From contig RCSZ01000003.1 of assembly GCA_014898425.1 (NCBI GenBank), positions 1 through 64,000 on the forward strand: a DNA stretch of 64,000 nt, given 5' to 3'. The notes under the pieces are model-generated. The model had not been told where the DNA came from. It did not search any database and saw only the letters and a program-made list of their open reading frames with translations. Position numbers and translations under genes: made by a program. The DNA is from Botryotinia globosa. Lineage: Eukaryota; Ascomycota; Leotiomycetes; Helotiales; Sclerotiniaceae. Positions within the stretch are counted from its first letter, which is position 1. Each line of letters opens with the position of its first letter. Shown here piece by piece: positions 47,793 through 62,102 of this stretch.

Positions 47793-48519
47793 ATGTAAGT
47801 TTGAATGAACAAAATGTCTGTGGAAGACTGCGCTGACACGATCATTTTCTTAGGGAGGTCTTACTTGGAATAACTGGCAAGGACTTTACCATCATTGCGG
47901 CTTCAAAAGCTGCCATGAGAGGTGCAACCATTCTCAAAGCTTCAGATGACAAGACAAGAGCGTTAAACCAACATACCTTGATGGCATTTTCTGGAGAGGC
48001 TGGAGATACAAGTAACTGTCCACTGTCTTCTGCAACAAGATAATATGCTAATATTAGCGCTTCACAGTTCAATTCGCAGAATACATTCAAGCCAACGCTC
48101 AACTTTACTCCATGCGCAATAACATCGATCTCTCCCCATCCGCGGTCGCTCACTTTGTCCGTGGTGAATTAGCACAATCTCTTCGCTCCCGCAAACCATA
48201 CAATGTCAACCTTCTCCTCGGTGGTGTTGATCCTATTACCGACAAGCCCAGCCTATACTGGCTCGACTACCTAGCGTCACTTGCACCCCTTCCATATGCA
48301 GCTCACGGCTATGCACAATACTACTGCTTGTCTATTCTTGATAAACATCATCACCCAGATATTGATTTCGAACAGGGAATGAAGGTTTTGAGGATGTGTA
48401 CAGATGAGTTGAAGAGAAGATTGCCGATTGATTTCAAGGGAATGACTGTTAAAGTTATTACGAAGGAGGGAATTAAGGAGCTTGATTATGATGACAGTGC
48501 GAGAATTGACTGCCCTTAG
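47793..48519 (+). CDS. PRE1: 20S proteasome beta-4 subunit (Pre1/C11/PSMB2)
   Basis: Exons 47793-47794, 47854-48011 and 48068-48519 give 203 residues, the usual size for beta-4. The first exon contributes only the A and T of the start codon; the G comes from the second exon (intron 47795-47853, donor GTAAGT, CTGAC branch). The protein begins MEVLLGITGKDFTIIAASKA, as beta-4 subunits do (no propeptide, no catalytic Thr at residue 1). GEAGDTIQFAEYIQANAQLY spans the second intron, and RKPYNVNLLLGGVD and YAAHGYAQYYCLSILDKHHH are family signatures. Beta-4 is a non-catalytic subunit of the 20S core in cytosol and nucleus. The last part, ELDYDDSARIDCP, ends at a TAG. Confidence 0.95.
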
Positions 48520-50286
48520 AGCGTTGATTCGAGGATGATTTCTTATGAGGGGCCTTTTATGACACAGGAGATAAACTATGAATTAAGGTATGGGTGTATA
48601 TTAGCGTGGCATCAAATGGCATAAACTGGCGATACCTATTTTGATGACTCGTTACCGGAAATGCATCGTGAGTTGATCCATCTAGAAGTTGTTGGTATAT
48701 TTGAAATAACGCTCCGCTGGCCCTCCCGGGGGACCACTGCTGTGGTGGCTGCCTTTGTTGATCTACGGCATTTGCAAACGTTGTGAGGTTCAAGCCTGCC
48801 AGTCTTCTTGCCGAGTATATGCAGGAATTCTCTGAAACCTAAGGTTTATCGATGCCTATCCTCTTTCTCCATCGTCCGTATCTTGATGCGTGCAACCAGT
48901 ATATGCTTTGGACGAAGATCAACCACGATAAGAGCGTAAAGTTCAACTTACACATTGACACCAACCTCACATGCCCCAGTAAGAAGATGTAAATTTCCAA
49001 AGGCTTTTTTCATGAAGTACAGTCAGTCTCAGGCGGGTTCCCCTTTTTATAGCCGAAACTTAGATGAAGGTCACATTCATAGATGTCTCTCATTATTCTG
49101 GAAGTTGGAGATCGATCGACGGTCTAGAACATGCCTGCAACTTTAACATGGCGAATGCTTCTTTTCACTTCATCAAAAAGATAGGTAGACATGCATAGTG
49201 ACCCATGCTGAGATGGGTATTGTAGAATGGTTCATCAAATTTGAGGGTACAGATGCAGTGGATGTCTGGAAGGGGAAAGCAGATTTGAGACTGGCAGGAC
49301 GACGATTATACCATAATGTTACGAGTGCAATTTGCTATTATATATAAACACAGTACTTCATATCTTGATCCTTTTTCTATTCTTGAACGTATTGACATAA
49401 TTTTCTCGTGGCAGTGTGTGGTAAGATTATATTAGTGATTGCAATACTCGCCCCAATGTTGGACTGAAACATAAATGATGAATGTGCGACGTCATTTGAT
49501 ACCAACCTACTCGCGTCAACATCAGACAGGGAGGAGAGAGTACTAGGAGTCAGATAATTGAAATGAAGAAAGGTAGGAGACATAGGTGATTTCCAGAAAT
49601 AATGTATGATGTAGGTATCTACCTAGGAGGCAGCAACCAGATGAATATAATATACCAAGACTGACTGACACAAACAATAGATTAGGAGCAAAATGATGGA
49701 GCGAAGCGAAGAAGCCTCCACGGTATGTAGTGGCTCAGCGGAGCGTCATCCAAACCTTGGAAATGAATAATAAGTGGAAATAATTTGCTACGGCTAAAAC
49801 CTTGAGTGCTACTAGTAGGTAGATAGGGTAAGTAATGAGTACACTCTGTATAGGTACCGGTATATAAGACTGAATTGAATGAATGAGTAGCTGGTGAGTA
49901 GGTATTTAGTAGATGTCGAGTGGGTAGCCGGAAAACCCCAAGTATATATGATACATATTGTAGTACAATGTATGGCAAACGTATGGATGTTGTTCATTTA
50001 GTCAAGTATTACCCAGGTAGGTATATACTTTGTACACGGATTCTAGACGGCGAGTTACCTATTATGTAGGTAGGTAGGTAGGTAGGTAGGTAAGTAGGTA
50101 GGTAGGTAGATCGGTAGATAGGTATGATATCTGTATACCAGATATTCCTTTTATACTACCTAGTAGATATAGGACGAAATGCAGTGCGAGCGGCGGGATG
50201 ATATCAAATATTGTTTACTACTACTACTACTACTATTACTATTACTACTACTATTACTATTACTACTACTATTACTACTACTATTA

Positions 50287-50325
<39 letters not shown>

Positions 50326-51151
50326 AATACCTAGATACCCGACCCAGTAGTTAAGGGTTGAAAACTTTAAAATTCCTGATTTCTTATTGGTTCATCATTG
50401 CTAAAATTATCAATAAGGGTTTAGCTAAAGGGTCTTCCCTCGCCACTTAACTCAATTGAGACTAGCCTATTTTTCCTTTTTTGCCTCTCTTATTATTATT
50501 ACCCACCAGTACTTGGTCAAAAATCGAAAATTCTATTGAGAGAGAGAGAGGAGTGAGTACTGATAATATAAGCTGGCTGCTTCTACGCGTACTAAAATTC
50601 TTTCTCTTTTCCTTCGAACCTCTTCCTCTCCCTCTTCCTCTCTCTCTTCCTCTCCCTCTTCCTCTTCCTTTCCAACCACACAAATTAAAAAATAAAATCT
50701 CTTCCTTCTTCAACCCCCCGATCAGTTACATCACACAACTTCTTCTTTTTTACCCATCAATTTTTTCTTTCTTTTTTTCTTACTTTTGGTCTTTGAACTT
50801 CCTTTCGAAGGCTATTAAGAAAACAAGTTAAAAAGAGTTTGACGATTGTCTCAACCTTCACGTTTCCTTACTCTTCTTATTTATAAAAGACAAACGGAAG
50901 CAACAAACTTCATCCAATTTTTCTTCTTTTTAATCGTTTCCACTGCGTTTCGGTTTCTTAGATTTCGGATTCTCATCTCAACCGTCTTTTTACACGAGAC
51001 GTCCAAAAGCTACCACAAAAGACTTTTCAAAGTCAAACTTAATTTGTTCATTAACACTACGGCCGAATTACGAAGAACCCTTATCGATCGATACCCGATA
51101 GATAACCTTACATCTTTCACACAACTTCGATCTTCCTGAACTTTATCCAAC
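48520..51151. repeat. Intergenic region with microsatellites and CT-rich promoter
   Basis: No gene supported over 2.6 kb. It holds many CCTAGGTA/GTAGGTA words (about 49610-50110), a TAGG microsatellite at about 50066-50116 and a long TAC/TAT trinucleotide run at about 50216-50325. Upstream of DED1 there are strong pyrimidine tracts (about 50600-50680 and 50740-50785), typical of highly expressed fungal genes. The leader of DED1 probably lies within ~600 bp of its ATG. Confidence 0.7.
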
Positions 51152-53466
<2,315 letters not shown>

Positions 53467-55485
53467 AACCCTACATCAAACGCTTTTCGCTCCTTGCTCG
53501 ATTTCGTATTTCGATTTCGGTACTCTAGATCTTGAACGGAGGCGTTTAGTGGATGTTGATGGTCATTGTACCTCTCATTGATCTCCTCACAAAAAAAAAA
53601 CTTGCTTTTCTCTGTCGACTTTTCCTTACACCTCAGCTTTACATTTGCTCCTCGACGAATTATTCTGCGCCCTTTCTGTTTTCTGGTAGCAATACCCACG
53701 ATTAAAGTCTTCTCTTGCATTCAGCGATAGAGTTCGGGATTTTACACGTGGTCTCGCTCGGCCATTAACCGGCATACGATAGAACCTGTCTTTTGTTTAT
53801 GACTGTCGCCTCGCATCGATACCCATTATAGAAAGGCAATTAGACGGCTGACACGAGATGTCATCCTTTTACTACTTACCGGTCATGATGCTTTTTATTA
53901 CCTGGATTAGGGGGCTATATAAGCTTTCATCTGGGTTTTCCAAGAAACGCATTACGATAGACATGTTCTCCAAAACCTTACTGGTCCTGCTTTCAGCATT
54001 TCCATGGATCATGAGTCCTCCACTCTGGAAGATTTGCAAATATTTTCGTTCTTTTCTTTACATTGCATTTCGCTGCATTTCGCATTTCTAGATAGAAAAA
54101 AAGTGGGATTCATATTCTCGATATTTCCTTCTTCGTTGTCTTTTATTCACAAGGCACATGGCAAGGGAGGATACCATTTGAGAGCTTGAATTGAAGGCTT
54201 TCCTCTTACTTTTTCATTTTTCACATCATCTACGAGTGGGCGTCTTTTACGATCAAATCGATATACGACAGTGGCACAACATAGAATAGGCATTTCTCTT
54301 CTTAAAAAAGATTTAAGGGAAGAGTTGGTGCTTGTTCTCTATAACGCTGATGGCATTCGGAAGTGCTCCTGTCCATTCAGGCTGAGACTGAGACCCAAAA
54401 AGTTGGCAGGTACGGCAGAAAGAAGTCTGCTTCATATGATGAATGGAGGAAAAAAGAAATATGGAATGGGATGGATGATTAATTACTTTGAATGAATATG
54501 AAAAGTCTTTCCACAACCAATGCTCTGTCTTACGTGATCACCGGTGTAATTTGACACGTCTATAATTGCCTCTTAGCCTCTCTCTCCACCTGGTCTCTTT
54601 TGTCCTCGATTCCCGCCTGTCTTCTTGCTCTGCCTATATCTCTCTGTCTTAGTCTTTTTATCCTTACCATGTCCTCGTTTCCCTACCCGGCCTTTGTGCG
54701 TCCTGATTGTTTGTTGTTCCCCTGTCATTATCTCTACGGACGTTATCTCCCTGACTTGTCCTTATATCCCCTCGTCTTCCTACCCTATACTGCCTTTTTT
54801 CCTCCCTACAAAGGACATTATCTCGCCCTGTCTTCACTGAATGCATCACGCGATTTCAAACCTCAATTAATTTCAATACCTCAATTGGCTTCAATGCTTC
54901 AAATGGTTTCCGTGCTTTAAATGATTTCAATATTCTACATGATTTCAAAGTCGCAGATGCCTCCCATGCCTCATGTGATTTCAATATCTCTAGCTGTCTC
55001 AATTTCTTCGAGGGTTTCAATGCATCACAAGATTTCATTGTTTCCAATGGGTTTCATTTCTGTAAAGGTTCCAATACTTCAAGTAGGTTCGATTCCTCCA
55101 ATGGTCTCAATGCTCCAAATGACTTTAATGGTCCAAATGGTTGCATGGATCCATACGGAAAGACGTCTGCGTGTGTCTGGCTTAAATACCGTAACATCCA
55201 CCTTGTAACTAAAGAAGTGCTTAACAACGAAAAATAAAACAAGTCAATGGTAGGTACACTCTAATGTTTGGTCCAGAGTCAAGTGCTGACTTGTTACTTG
55301 TTCATCGCGCTTTATACTCATTCACATCCCGCCGTATGCCACTTTGATATCCCGTCAACTGAAGAAAAAAACTTTACTTGAAGAGCGTAAGAAATAAAAG
55401 ATCCGATCCAAGATGTGTCCAGCATATATCATTTCCTTCCCTTTTATCTTCCTTCACAACTCAACCGCTTTCGCTCCATCTGACT
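53467..55485. other. Intergenic region after DED1
   Basis: The DED1 3' untranslated region is probably included. No gene supported. C/T-rich DNA at 54570-54830. A degenerate minisatellite at 54860-55145 is listed separately. Confidence 0.5.
54860..55145. repeat. Degenerate ~15-bp minisatellite
   Basis: About 19 diverged copies of a unit such as TTTCAATGCTTCAAATGG. Because the period is a multiple of three, short open frames with five-residue repeats appear on both strands (PMVSMLQMTLMVQMV on plus, LKSFKARKPFEALKPIEVLK on minus). I see no start context or domain to support a gene. Confidence 0.7.
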
Positions 55486-55824
55486 TCAAATCAATGGGAT
55501 CCCTCTTTCAACAATCCTTCTCAAATCCTTCAAGTGCTTTCCTTTGTCCGTCGCTGCATCACCATAGACTGAGGTGGATGCTCTAGGAGAGGTCGCCGTG
55601 CTTGTTGTCTCAACAGAGCAGGCAAAAACGCCACTTTCCACGTTAATGATAGTAGAAGTACAAAGGCCAGTCGCGGCGACGCCACTAATGAAACCAGCAT
55701 TGCATGATTTACCGAGGTCGGCCTTTGCACAGGTTTGGACAAGGCTTGCTCTACTTCTCGTGGTGGTTGGAGCGGCCATCGTGAAAGTGAGGAGAGGGAT
55801 GAGGGTAAGGATCGAGAATTGCAT
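55486..55824 (-). CDS. Small secreted cysteine-containing protein
   Basis: 112 residues on the minus strand. MQFSILTLIPLLTFTMAAP is a clear signal peptide, with probable cleavage near Ala17-Ala18. The mature part has four cysteines in TCAKADLGKSC, ATGLC and VFACS, then a Thr/Ser-rich and charged tail. Four cysteines and small size are consistent with a secreted wall- or host-interface protein; it does not match the eight-cysteine hydrophobin pattern. No homology is claimed. The tail after VFACS could instead be 3' sequence if an unseen intron exists. It is flanked by long non-coding DNA on both sides. Confidence 0.65.
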   Translation of the reverse strand: MQFSILTLIPLLTFTMAAPTTTRSRASLVQTCAKADLGKSCNAGFISGVAATGLCTSTIINVESGVFACSVETTSTATSPRASTSVYGDAATDKGKHLKDLRRIVERGIPLI

Positions 55825-58235
55825 TGTGTATTTTGGTGATCTCGTGGTAGATTCTGATTGTATAGATATGAAGAAAACTTTCAGAAATAGTAAAATAATT
55901 GCCTAGGAATGTCAGTAAACATCCATGAAAGTAAATAAGGAATGAAATCTTCTTACGCTGCAAATGTAAATATGAGATGTAGAATAGAACTTTGGGTCTG
56001 TAGAATGTAAAGGAATGAATCATGGGGTTCTTGCCGCCAAACGCTAAGTAAATAACTTGTAGCGAACGAGAGAATGAGATAACTTTATAATGCTGCGTGC
56101 CGGATCTTCGAAAGAAGCCCAATATGTAGTGCCTTATCATCTCAAATAATTATATTCTGCTACCTACCGAACTGAAGCTTTCTCCGGAAAATCCTTACCT
56201 ACCAAGGTGGGTTTTGCCGTGTCGCTAACCCCTGCGGCTTACTTCCATCCAGGCTTTAGCACTCTTTTCAACCACCCCCACGATATTTTTGCCCAATCGT
56301 AATTCAAGCACATGTACGGTTTGTATGCAGGATAATCTTGAAGGTTCAAGGGCAAATCATGACCAGTAAAATCGCTAGACGCAGTGACCTGAGGTATGTG
56401 GTCCGAAATAATTCTCGGACGACATATTTACTTGAAACAATAAAAGAACGGCAAAATCGCACCGATAAGAATATGACTTTATCCAGAACCCTAGACCCCA
56501 ATGAATACCCATGATTTGATAAGTACATGCTTGTTAAGTTTCGTCCCTGACAGATCTTCAGATTGCGCCGGATTGTGGAGATGTTTGGACCTACTGAGTG
56601 TATATCTCGTAGTTGTGGTGATCTTAGCAATTTTTTGCCGAGGAACTTCACATGTTACACGACTGGCTAGCACCACAGCTCAAAAGGCCCCAACGGACCT
56701 CCATGAAAACTTGTTATCGATTCATCTAGATCAACAATCATAGTTCGAGGCTTGTCAGAATAAACAATCTCCACCATACGGCAATTCAGATTAACGCGCA
56801 TCATTTTTAAGAGTGTGGGACATTGGTACTTCATTAGATGACGCCCGATTCCAGACTTTGTGTATCTAGATTGCCTATTAGGAGTCAAGAAAGGTTCATC
56901 AAGCTAATAAAGTTGTTGACACTTGGGGTTTGATTTCAGTAAAATATAGTGCCAATTTCGTGTTTTCATGCAATAAGCGTGGTCCTTTTTATTTATAGTG
57001 TTGCATTCACCAATGCTAACTGGTCCTATCCACTTACTGTCTAATCCTCAACAATTCATCTTCGTTAGCGTATCAATGACGTTTCGGATGATCTCTATCG
57101 AGGAATAGAATTATGAATCAGGCTGATGTCGTAGATGAGACTGTAGGTAGGAGCCTTTTCCCACAAGATCAGGCAATGAAAATGCTTTGTCCCCTCGCTT
57201 CATTAAGCGAGTAGACGAACTGTAGACATGTTGCCCAACAACAGATATAGAGAGGATATTTAACGAGATCGTAAACGCCTTTGAAACTAAAACAGACATT
57301 GGGTGCGATAACAAGTGTTCTTTGTATCCAGCGTCTTATCTTATTGGGACTCGACGAATGAAGTGATTTTTGATAGAAGATTAGACAGGCAGCATTGCGA
57401 ATCAGAGTTCCCGATAGTCCGGGCTTAAGTCAAACAATCAAAGGCTCTCAATGTCTAAAGGCAGCATCTTATCCACAATGGAGGTGGGATCTCGAATCAT
57501 TGAAAGCTTCTAGTGTAATACAACCCGAAGTTTTACCACAGATCACATACCTAAGACTCTTCTCCGTTCAGGACCATAACTTTCGTAGACATCGATTGAA
57601 CTTTCACTAGTAATAGCTGTTGACACAATTTGTTGATGTTACTTTGGTTCCTGTCTCAACCAATATCTAGAGAACAAATAGCCGTTTTCGTGTAGATAAC
57701 GATGAATCGCAGATGACAATGTTAGAATATGTTCAAATATGCAAATGCTAATGGCAAGAACTATCCGTTCGATGTTCTATTCCTCATTGAATTATATGTA
57801 GGTAGGGAATATCGGCCTACATTTCCTCATTGATGTTCCTTGACTTCATTGGACTTTCCCATGTTTAACCTTCCCCAACCTTTCGAAGAATTCCTCTTCA
57901 ACGTTCAGGAATACCGAATTCGTCAGGAACCGCAACTCACGACCTATCAGGCAAAGTCTGGGGTGCATATTTGGGTCCCCAACCGTAGTTGATACCACTG
58001 CGCCAACTCATTTCATACTCTCTAAGGAATGTGTCTATCCTAAATCTATAAAGGACGGTCCTCTTCTTTAATGTCACCGGCGCTTGATTGGTGAAAAAGT
58101 GGAGCTGGCTGATTAATGAGTCGATAAATTTCGAAAGTCAATCTTCATTCACAATGCAAATCTGGTGTACTTGACTTATCATGGTATTCTATTTGATCTT
58201 AACGTATATCGTCAACGTTTTTAAAGACGCCCTTC
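55825..58235. other. 2.4-kb stretch without a supported gene
   Basis: Short overlapping frames on both strands (for example 55751-56140 minus and 56346-56651 minus) with no domain, signal peptide or good intron signals. No repeats seen. It includes the promoter of the small secreted protein and the 3' end of the amidohydrolase gene. Confidence 0.5.
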
Positions 58236-59525
58236 TCAACTCTTCAAAAAGGTCAACGCGCCTGCAACCAAAGCTTGTACACCGGTCTTTAGTGTTGGCT
58301 GTATAATCGGCGCGAATAATGGACTATGATTGATTGGTACATCTTCCATCCTTCCTGCTTCCTTAGCTTTTCTGATGACTTCAGGATCTGTACCACCGAA
58401 GAGCCAATAACAGGAAGGTACACCCTTTCCACCCTCTTTGTTCGGTGCCTCTGTTGCCAAGGTCCCAAAATCTTCCGATCCACCCAAAGGTGCGCAATTC
58501 TGGTTGTGATTTTCCCCAAACACATCATCGAAGGTATCTGATAGTTTTTGTGTGGTGTCATCATCATTGACCAAGAAGGGGAAGCTGCTCGTCGGTTCGA
58601 ATAGAGGTTCCTTCGTGGCATTTGAAGCATCACATTCTGCTTTCACGATTCTCCTGATCGATTTCAAAACCTTTTCTCTTGTCTCGGGATTAAAATTCCT
58701 CACGTTAATCTTTAACACAGCTTCATCTGCAATGATGTTCTCCGTCATACCCGCAACAACGCTTCCTACTGTTATTACAGCCGAATCTTGAGGGTTTACT
58801 TCTCTGCTTATGATTCCTTGCAATCGTACCACAATATTAGCAGCCATAAACACCGGATCGATCGTCATATGTGGCTGTGATGCATGTCCACCCTTCCCAT
58901 AAACTGTCACTCGGAAACTATCCGCAGCAGATCCAGAAATTCCTGTTCGCGTTCCCACTTGTCCAGCTGCAAGCGGCATTACATGCTGTCCTAATACCAC
59001 ATCCGGAATAGGACACGCGTGTCTTTCAGGATCATACAATCCATCTTCTATCATAGCTTTCGCTCCTGCACCTCGCTCTTCATTTGGTTGGAACAATACC
59101 ACCAATGTACCTTTCCAAATGGACTTTGCTTTTGATAATGTTTCTGCAGCGGCTAACATACATGCTATATGCATATCATGTCCACAGGCGTGCATTACAT
59201 CTTTTTCAATGCCATCTGCACCATCAACTTCTCTTTTCGTGCTAGCATATGATAGACCAGTCAATTCCTTGACGGGCAATGCATCGATATCTGCACGAAG
59301 GAGAACCGTAGGTCCAGAAGAGTTCTTCAAAATTCCAATGAGGCCGGTACCTCCGATACTTGTGCGAACTTGAAAATCGGGGAGCTTTCGAAGTTCCTTT
59401 GCAGCAGTCTCTGAAGCCAGATGCTCCTGGAGTGATAGCCCGGGATTTTGATGAAGATTTTTGTAGACTGATTCGTAATAGCTCAAATCAGGAATATACT
59501 CCTGGAGAAGCGCTGGGATACTCAT
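58236..59525 (-). CDS. M20-family amidohydrolase (metallopeptidase)
   Basis: A single exon of 429 residues from the ATG at 59525 (MSIPALLQEYIPDLSYYESV); an in-frame ATG at 59543 would add six residues. M20D-type signatures in order: NLHQNPGLSLQEH, LLRADIDALPVKE, MHACGHDMHIACML (metal-binding His and Asp), FQPNEERGAGAKAMIEDGLY (catalytic/metal Glu pair), the dimerisation domain beginning YGKGGHASQPHMTIDP, then APLGGSEDFGTL and NHSPLFAP (a final metal His). The length matches bacterial and fungal hippurate/IAA-amino-acid-type amidohydrolases (about 400-440). It would cleave an N-acyl or peptide amide bond using two metal ions, probably in the cytosol (no signal peptide). The substrate is unknown. 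It is divergent from the SDR gene across about 365 bp. Confidence 0.92.
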   Translation of the reverse strand: MSIPALLQEYIPDLSYYESVYKNLHQNPGLSLQEHLASETAAKELRKLPDFQVRTSIGGTGLIGILKNSSGPTVLLRADIDALPVKELTGLSYASTKREVDGADGIEKDVMHACGHDMHIACMLAAAETLSKAKSIWKGTLVVLFQPNEERGAGAKAMIEDGLYDPERHACPIPDVVLGQHVMPLAAGQVGTRTGISGSAADSFRVTVYGKGGHASQPHMTIDPVFMAANIVVRLQGIISREVNPQDSAVITVGSVVAGMTENIIADEAVLKINVRNFNPETREKVLKSIRRIVKAECDASNATKEPLFEPTSSFPFLVNDDDTTQKLSDTFDDVFGENHNQNCAPLGGSEDFGTLATEAPNKEGGKGVPSCYWLFGGTDPEVIRKAKEAGRMEDVPINHSPLFAPIIQPTLKTGVQALVAGALTFLKS

Positions 59526-59890
59526 GCTTGCTATTTGTCTCATCAAGAGGGCTATCAGCAACGGTCAATAATAATTGATGAAAATAATCAACTCAAAGTC
59601 CATATCATTATGGAAAACTGAGGTCTTATCACCAATGGATAGTCTTGATATATTGACAAGTCGAATGAAGAGAACCGATTGATAAGCTCCAGTGGTGATG
59701 GCACGTGATAGACTGGATTAAAGAGACCCCTACTGGTAAGCTTGCCCACATTTCCCCATCTTCGTCCAACGTTCCCCCGCTATATGCGGAGCAAGCGGCT
59801 TTATTGAGTTCAGAACAACATCTCCAGATAACAAATGAAGCTCCAGGCAATCAAATTCTCTTCTTAAATTCCAGATATTTTCAACACAAA
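59526..59890. promoter_or_regulatory. Shared divergent promoter, M20 amidohydrolase / SDR
   Basis: 365 bp between two start codons pointing away from each other. It contains CACGTGA at 59702-59708. The tight head-to-head layout suggests co-regulation, which cannot be shown from sequence alone. Confidence 0.5.
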
Positions 59891-60771
59891 ATGGCCGACA
59901 ATAACTTGGTCGATCGACTAGCCCTTATCACGGGTGCATCTGGAGGGTAAGAAGCACCATTCTTGACCTCAAAAATTATGAATAACAAGAAGATAGAATA
60001 GGATCAGCTTGTGCTCGTGCATTTGCAGCTGAAGGTGTTCATCTCGCACTCACATATTCTACTTCCAAAGATGCGATTGATAAACTCCTGGATGAATTAC
60101 GTCAAACATCATCAGGGAAAGATCTTCGAATCTCTATTCATCAAGTGGATATGGGTTCCCCAGAACAAATCTCGGGTCTCTTTGATGAGATCAAACGTGA
60201 TCATGGGGGTCGCACAGTAGATATCTTAATATCAAATGCTGGGTATGGAAAGAGAATTGTAGATATATCAGACATCCCACTAGAGGAATTTGACTATACC
60301 CTCAACATCAATTTGAGAGCCTCGTTCTTATTAGTTAAAGGCGTAGTGGAAGGGATGAAGGCACAAAAGTGGGGGAGAATTATCTTTATATCGAGTATAG
60401 CTGCTTATGGAGCTGGACTCAATGGTTGCCGTATGATATATACTTTCCATTTCTTTCCTTGAGTTCTTGAGTTCTTGACTGATGTACACTTAGACTACGC
60501 TGCTTCGAAAGGTGGTCTTACGTCTATGATGAAGAACTTATCACTTCACCTTGCCGAGTATAAAATTACAGTCAATGATGTGGCGCCGGCAATGATTGGC
60601 AACACAGGTATGATTCCAAATGCCGATGTTGCTCCTGGTTTACTTGATGCAATTCCACTACATCGATTGGGCACTCCAGAAGAGTGCTCGAATGCAGTTA
60701 TGATGTTTGCAAAGACTGGATACGCTACTGGTCAGAGCTTGTTGCTTGCAGGGGGGTTAAATCATAAGTAG
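59891..60771 (+). CDS. SDR-family oxidoreductase (FabG-like)
   Basis: Exons 59891-59946, 59997-60430 and 60494-60771 give 255 residues, a classical short-chain dehydrogenase. The NAD(P)-binding TGASGGIG (residues 14-21) spans the first intron. NAG (in ISNAGYG), the catalytic Ser (IISSIAAYG-like FISSIAAYG) and YAASK (Tyr and Lys of the active site) follow. The second intron separates GLNGC from HYAASKGG. Best general match is 3-oxoacyl-ACP-reductase-like SDRs (DVAPAMIGNTGMIP, then GQSLLLAGG at the end). It reduces or oxidises a carbonyl/hydroxyl group with NAD(P)(H); the substrate is unknown. It probably works in the same setting as the divergent amidohydrolase. Confidence 0.93.
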
Positions 60772-61354
60772 ACGGCCTTTGGCATTATGTTCAAAGGCTC
60801 GTTGCAATCTTATCAGAAGAGGGTACATATATGGCCAGGGTCTCATCAGTAATGGTACTGTCAGATGCCTAGATTGAGCTCGCCGGGCCCATCACAAAAT
60901 AACAGCGAGAAAAATGGATCTCCATACAATGTTGAAGTGAACATTGGACATTCACATTCCGATACGCATAAAAGCTTTGTATGAAATGTGAATCACTTGA
61001 GTCTTGAGTTTTCGAAGACATTCTTGTATCCGATTGTCACTTTCGGTCTAGAATTTGGGAATTATCACGAAGCGTTCAAGTCCATGGAAGTTAGAACTCA
61101 TTATATTCTTGAATATGTGATATAGCAAAGCAAAAAGGCAAGACGAAAAGAGGGTATCATCTCACATCCCACATCCCACAACGAAAAAGGCCATCAAAAG
61201 TACCACCTCAATATCCCATCCCCTATTGTTGAAAGAAATTCCATCCACATCAACTTCCTAAACAGATTTTCCCCCATGCAATGCATAATTATACAATACA
61301 AGTGATACTCCATTCCAGAAACAAAGACAGATGGCGAATATAAACGCAAAGGTG
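60772..61354. other. Convergent intergenic region (SDR / LITAF-like)
   Basis: Holds the 3' flanks of two convergent genes; no other gene or repeat seen. Confidence 0.5.
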
Positions 61355-62102
61355 CTAAACACCAGGTACTTTGACATCCGTTCTACCACTCCTGTGCCAA
61401 ACTGCCAATAATGCACCACAATGTCCGCATTTATGTTCAACATCCTTGAGACCAGAGACAAGGTAAGGTATACATCCTAGACAGGTGACTGCGCAGCAAA
61501 GAAGCGCGATGAGACTAATAGAGAGTTGGTATATGTTACATATTGCCTTCAAAGAGGCGAAAGAGATTAACTTACTGTGTAGTCATTCCACTGTGATTTT
61601 CAACAGCTGTTACCTCTCTTACACCGCAAACAGGACAGTCTACAGGAGTAGGGCCGGATTGGAGTGCACGGATAGGCATAGCAGTGGCATAGTTATTCTT
61701 TCCTTGGTTGATATTTGCTTGAGGTGGAGGTTGCGCTGGATAATGATCTTGAGGAGGGTATTGACCTTGAGGAGGTGGAGCTTGATATTGACTCTTCTCA
61801 TTTGTGAAGCCCTCTTGCTGAGGTGGGATTTGTTGTGATGCCATTGTGTTTTGATTAGGGCTGACGACTTCAATGCCTTGATAAGCGTCTGGATGGTTGT
61901 TTTGTTGAGCTTGATGTATTTGTGGAGGTAAATCAGGATGTGGTTGTGGTTGAATATTTGAAGTAGATGTGTTGGTGATACCAGTTAATTGTGGAGAAAC
62001 GGAGGTGAGGTTATGACTGGTTGAACCTGTGATTTGAGGAGATGTAAGAGGAGAAACTCCTTCATGATAGGTAGGTGGAGGTGCATTATTGTATTCGGCC
62101 AT
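61355..62102 (-). CDS. LITAF-domain membrane zinc-ribbon protein
   Basis: Exons 62102-61576 and 61514-61355 (61-bp intron, donor GTAAGT) give 228 residues. The N-terminal ~150 residues are rich in Pro, Gln, Ser and Thr with PPPTYHEG at the start, a PPxY motif of the kind that binds WW domains of NEDD4-type ubiquitin ligases. The C-terminal part is a LITAF domain: VDCPVCGVREVT, a short membrane-inserting hydrophobic stretch (LIALLCCAVTCLGCIPYLVS), then VEHKCGHCGALLAVW. The two CPxCG-like knuckles together bind zinc. LITAF/SIMPLE proteins are monotopic on late endosomes and lysosomes in animals; in fungi the location is inferred. The intron falls between the two knuckles. Confidence 0.92.

Noticed and set aside
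47651..47836. Possible N-terminal extension of the PRE1 protein
   Set aside because: Its frame does not match the beta-4 frame across the intron; at most it is an upstream ORF.
50216..50325. CRISPR-like array
   Set aside because: It is a simple TAC/TAT trinucleotide microsatellite without spacers, in a eukaryote.
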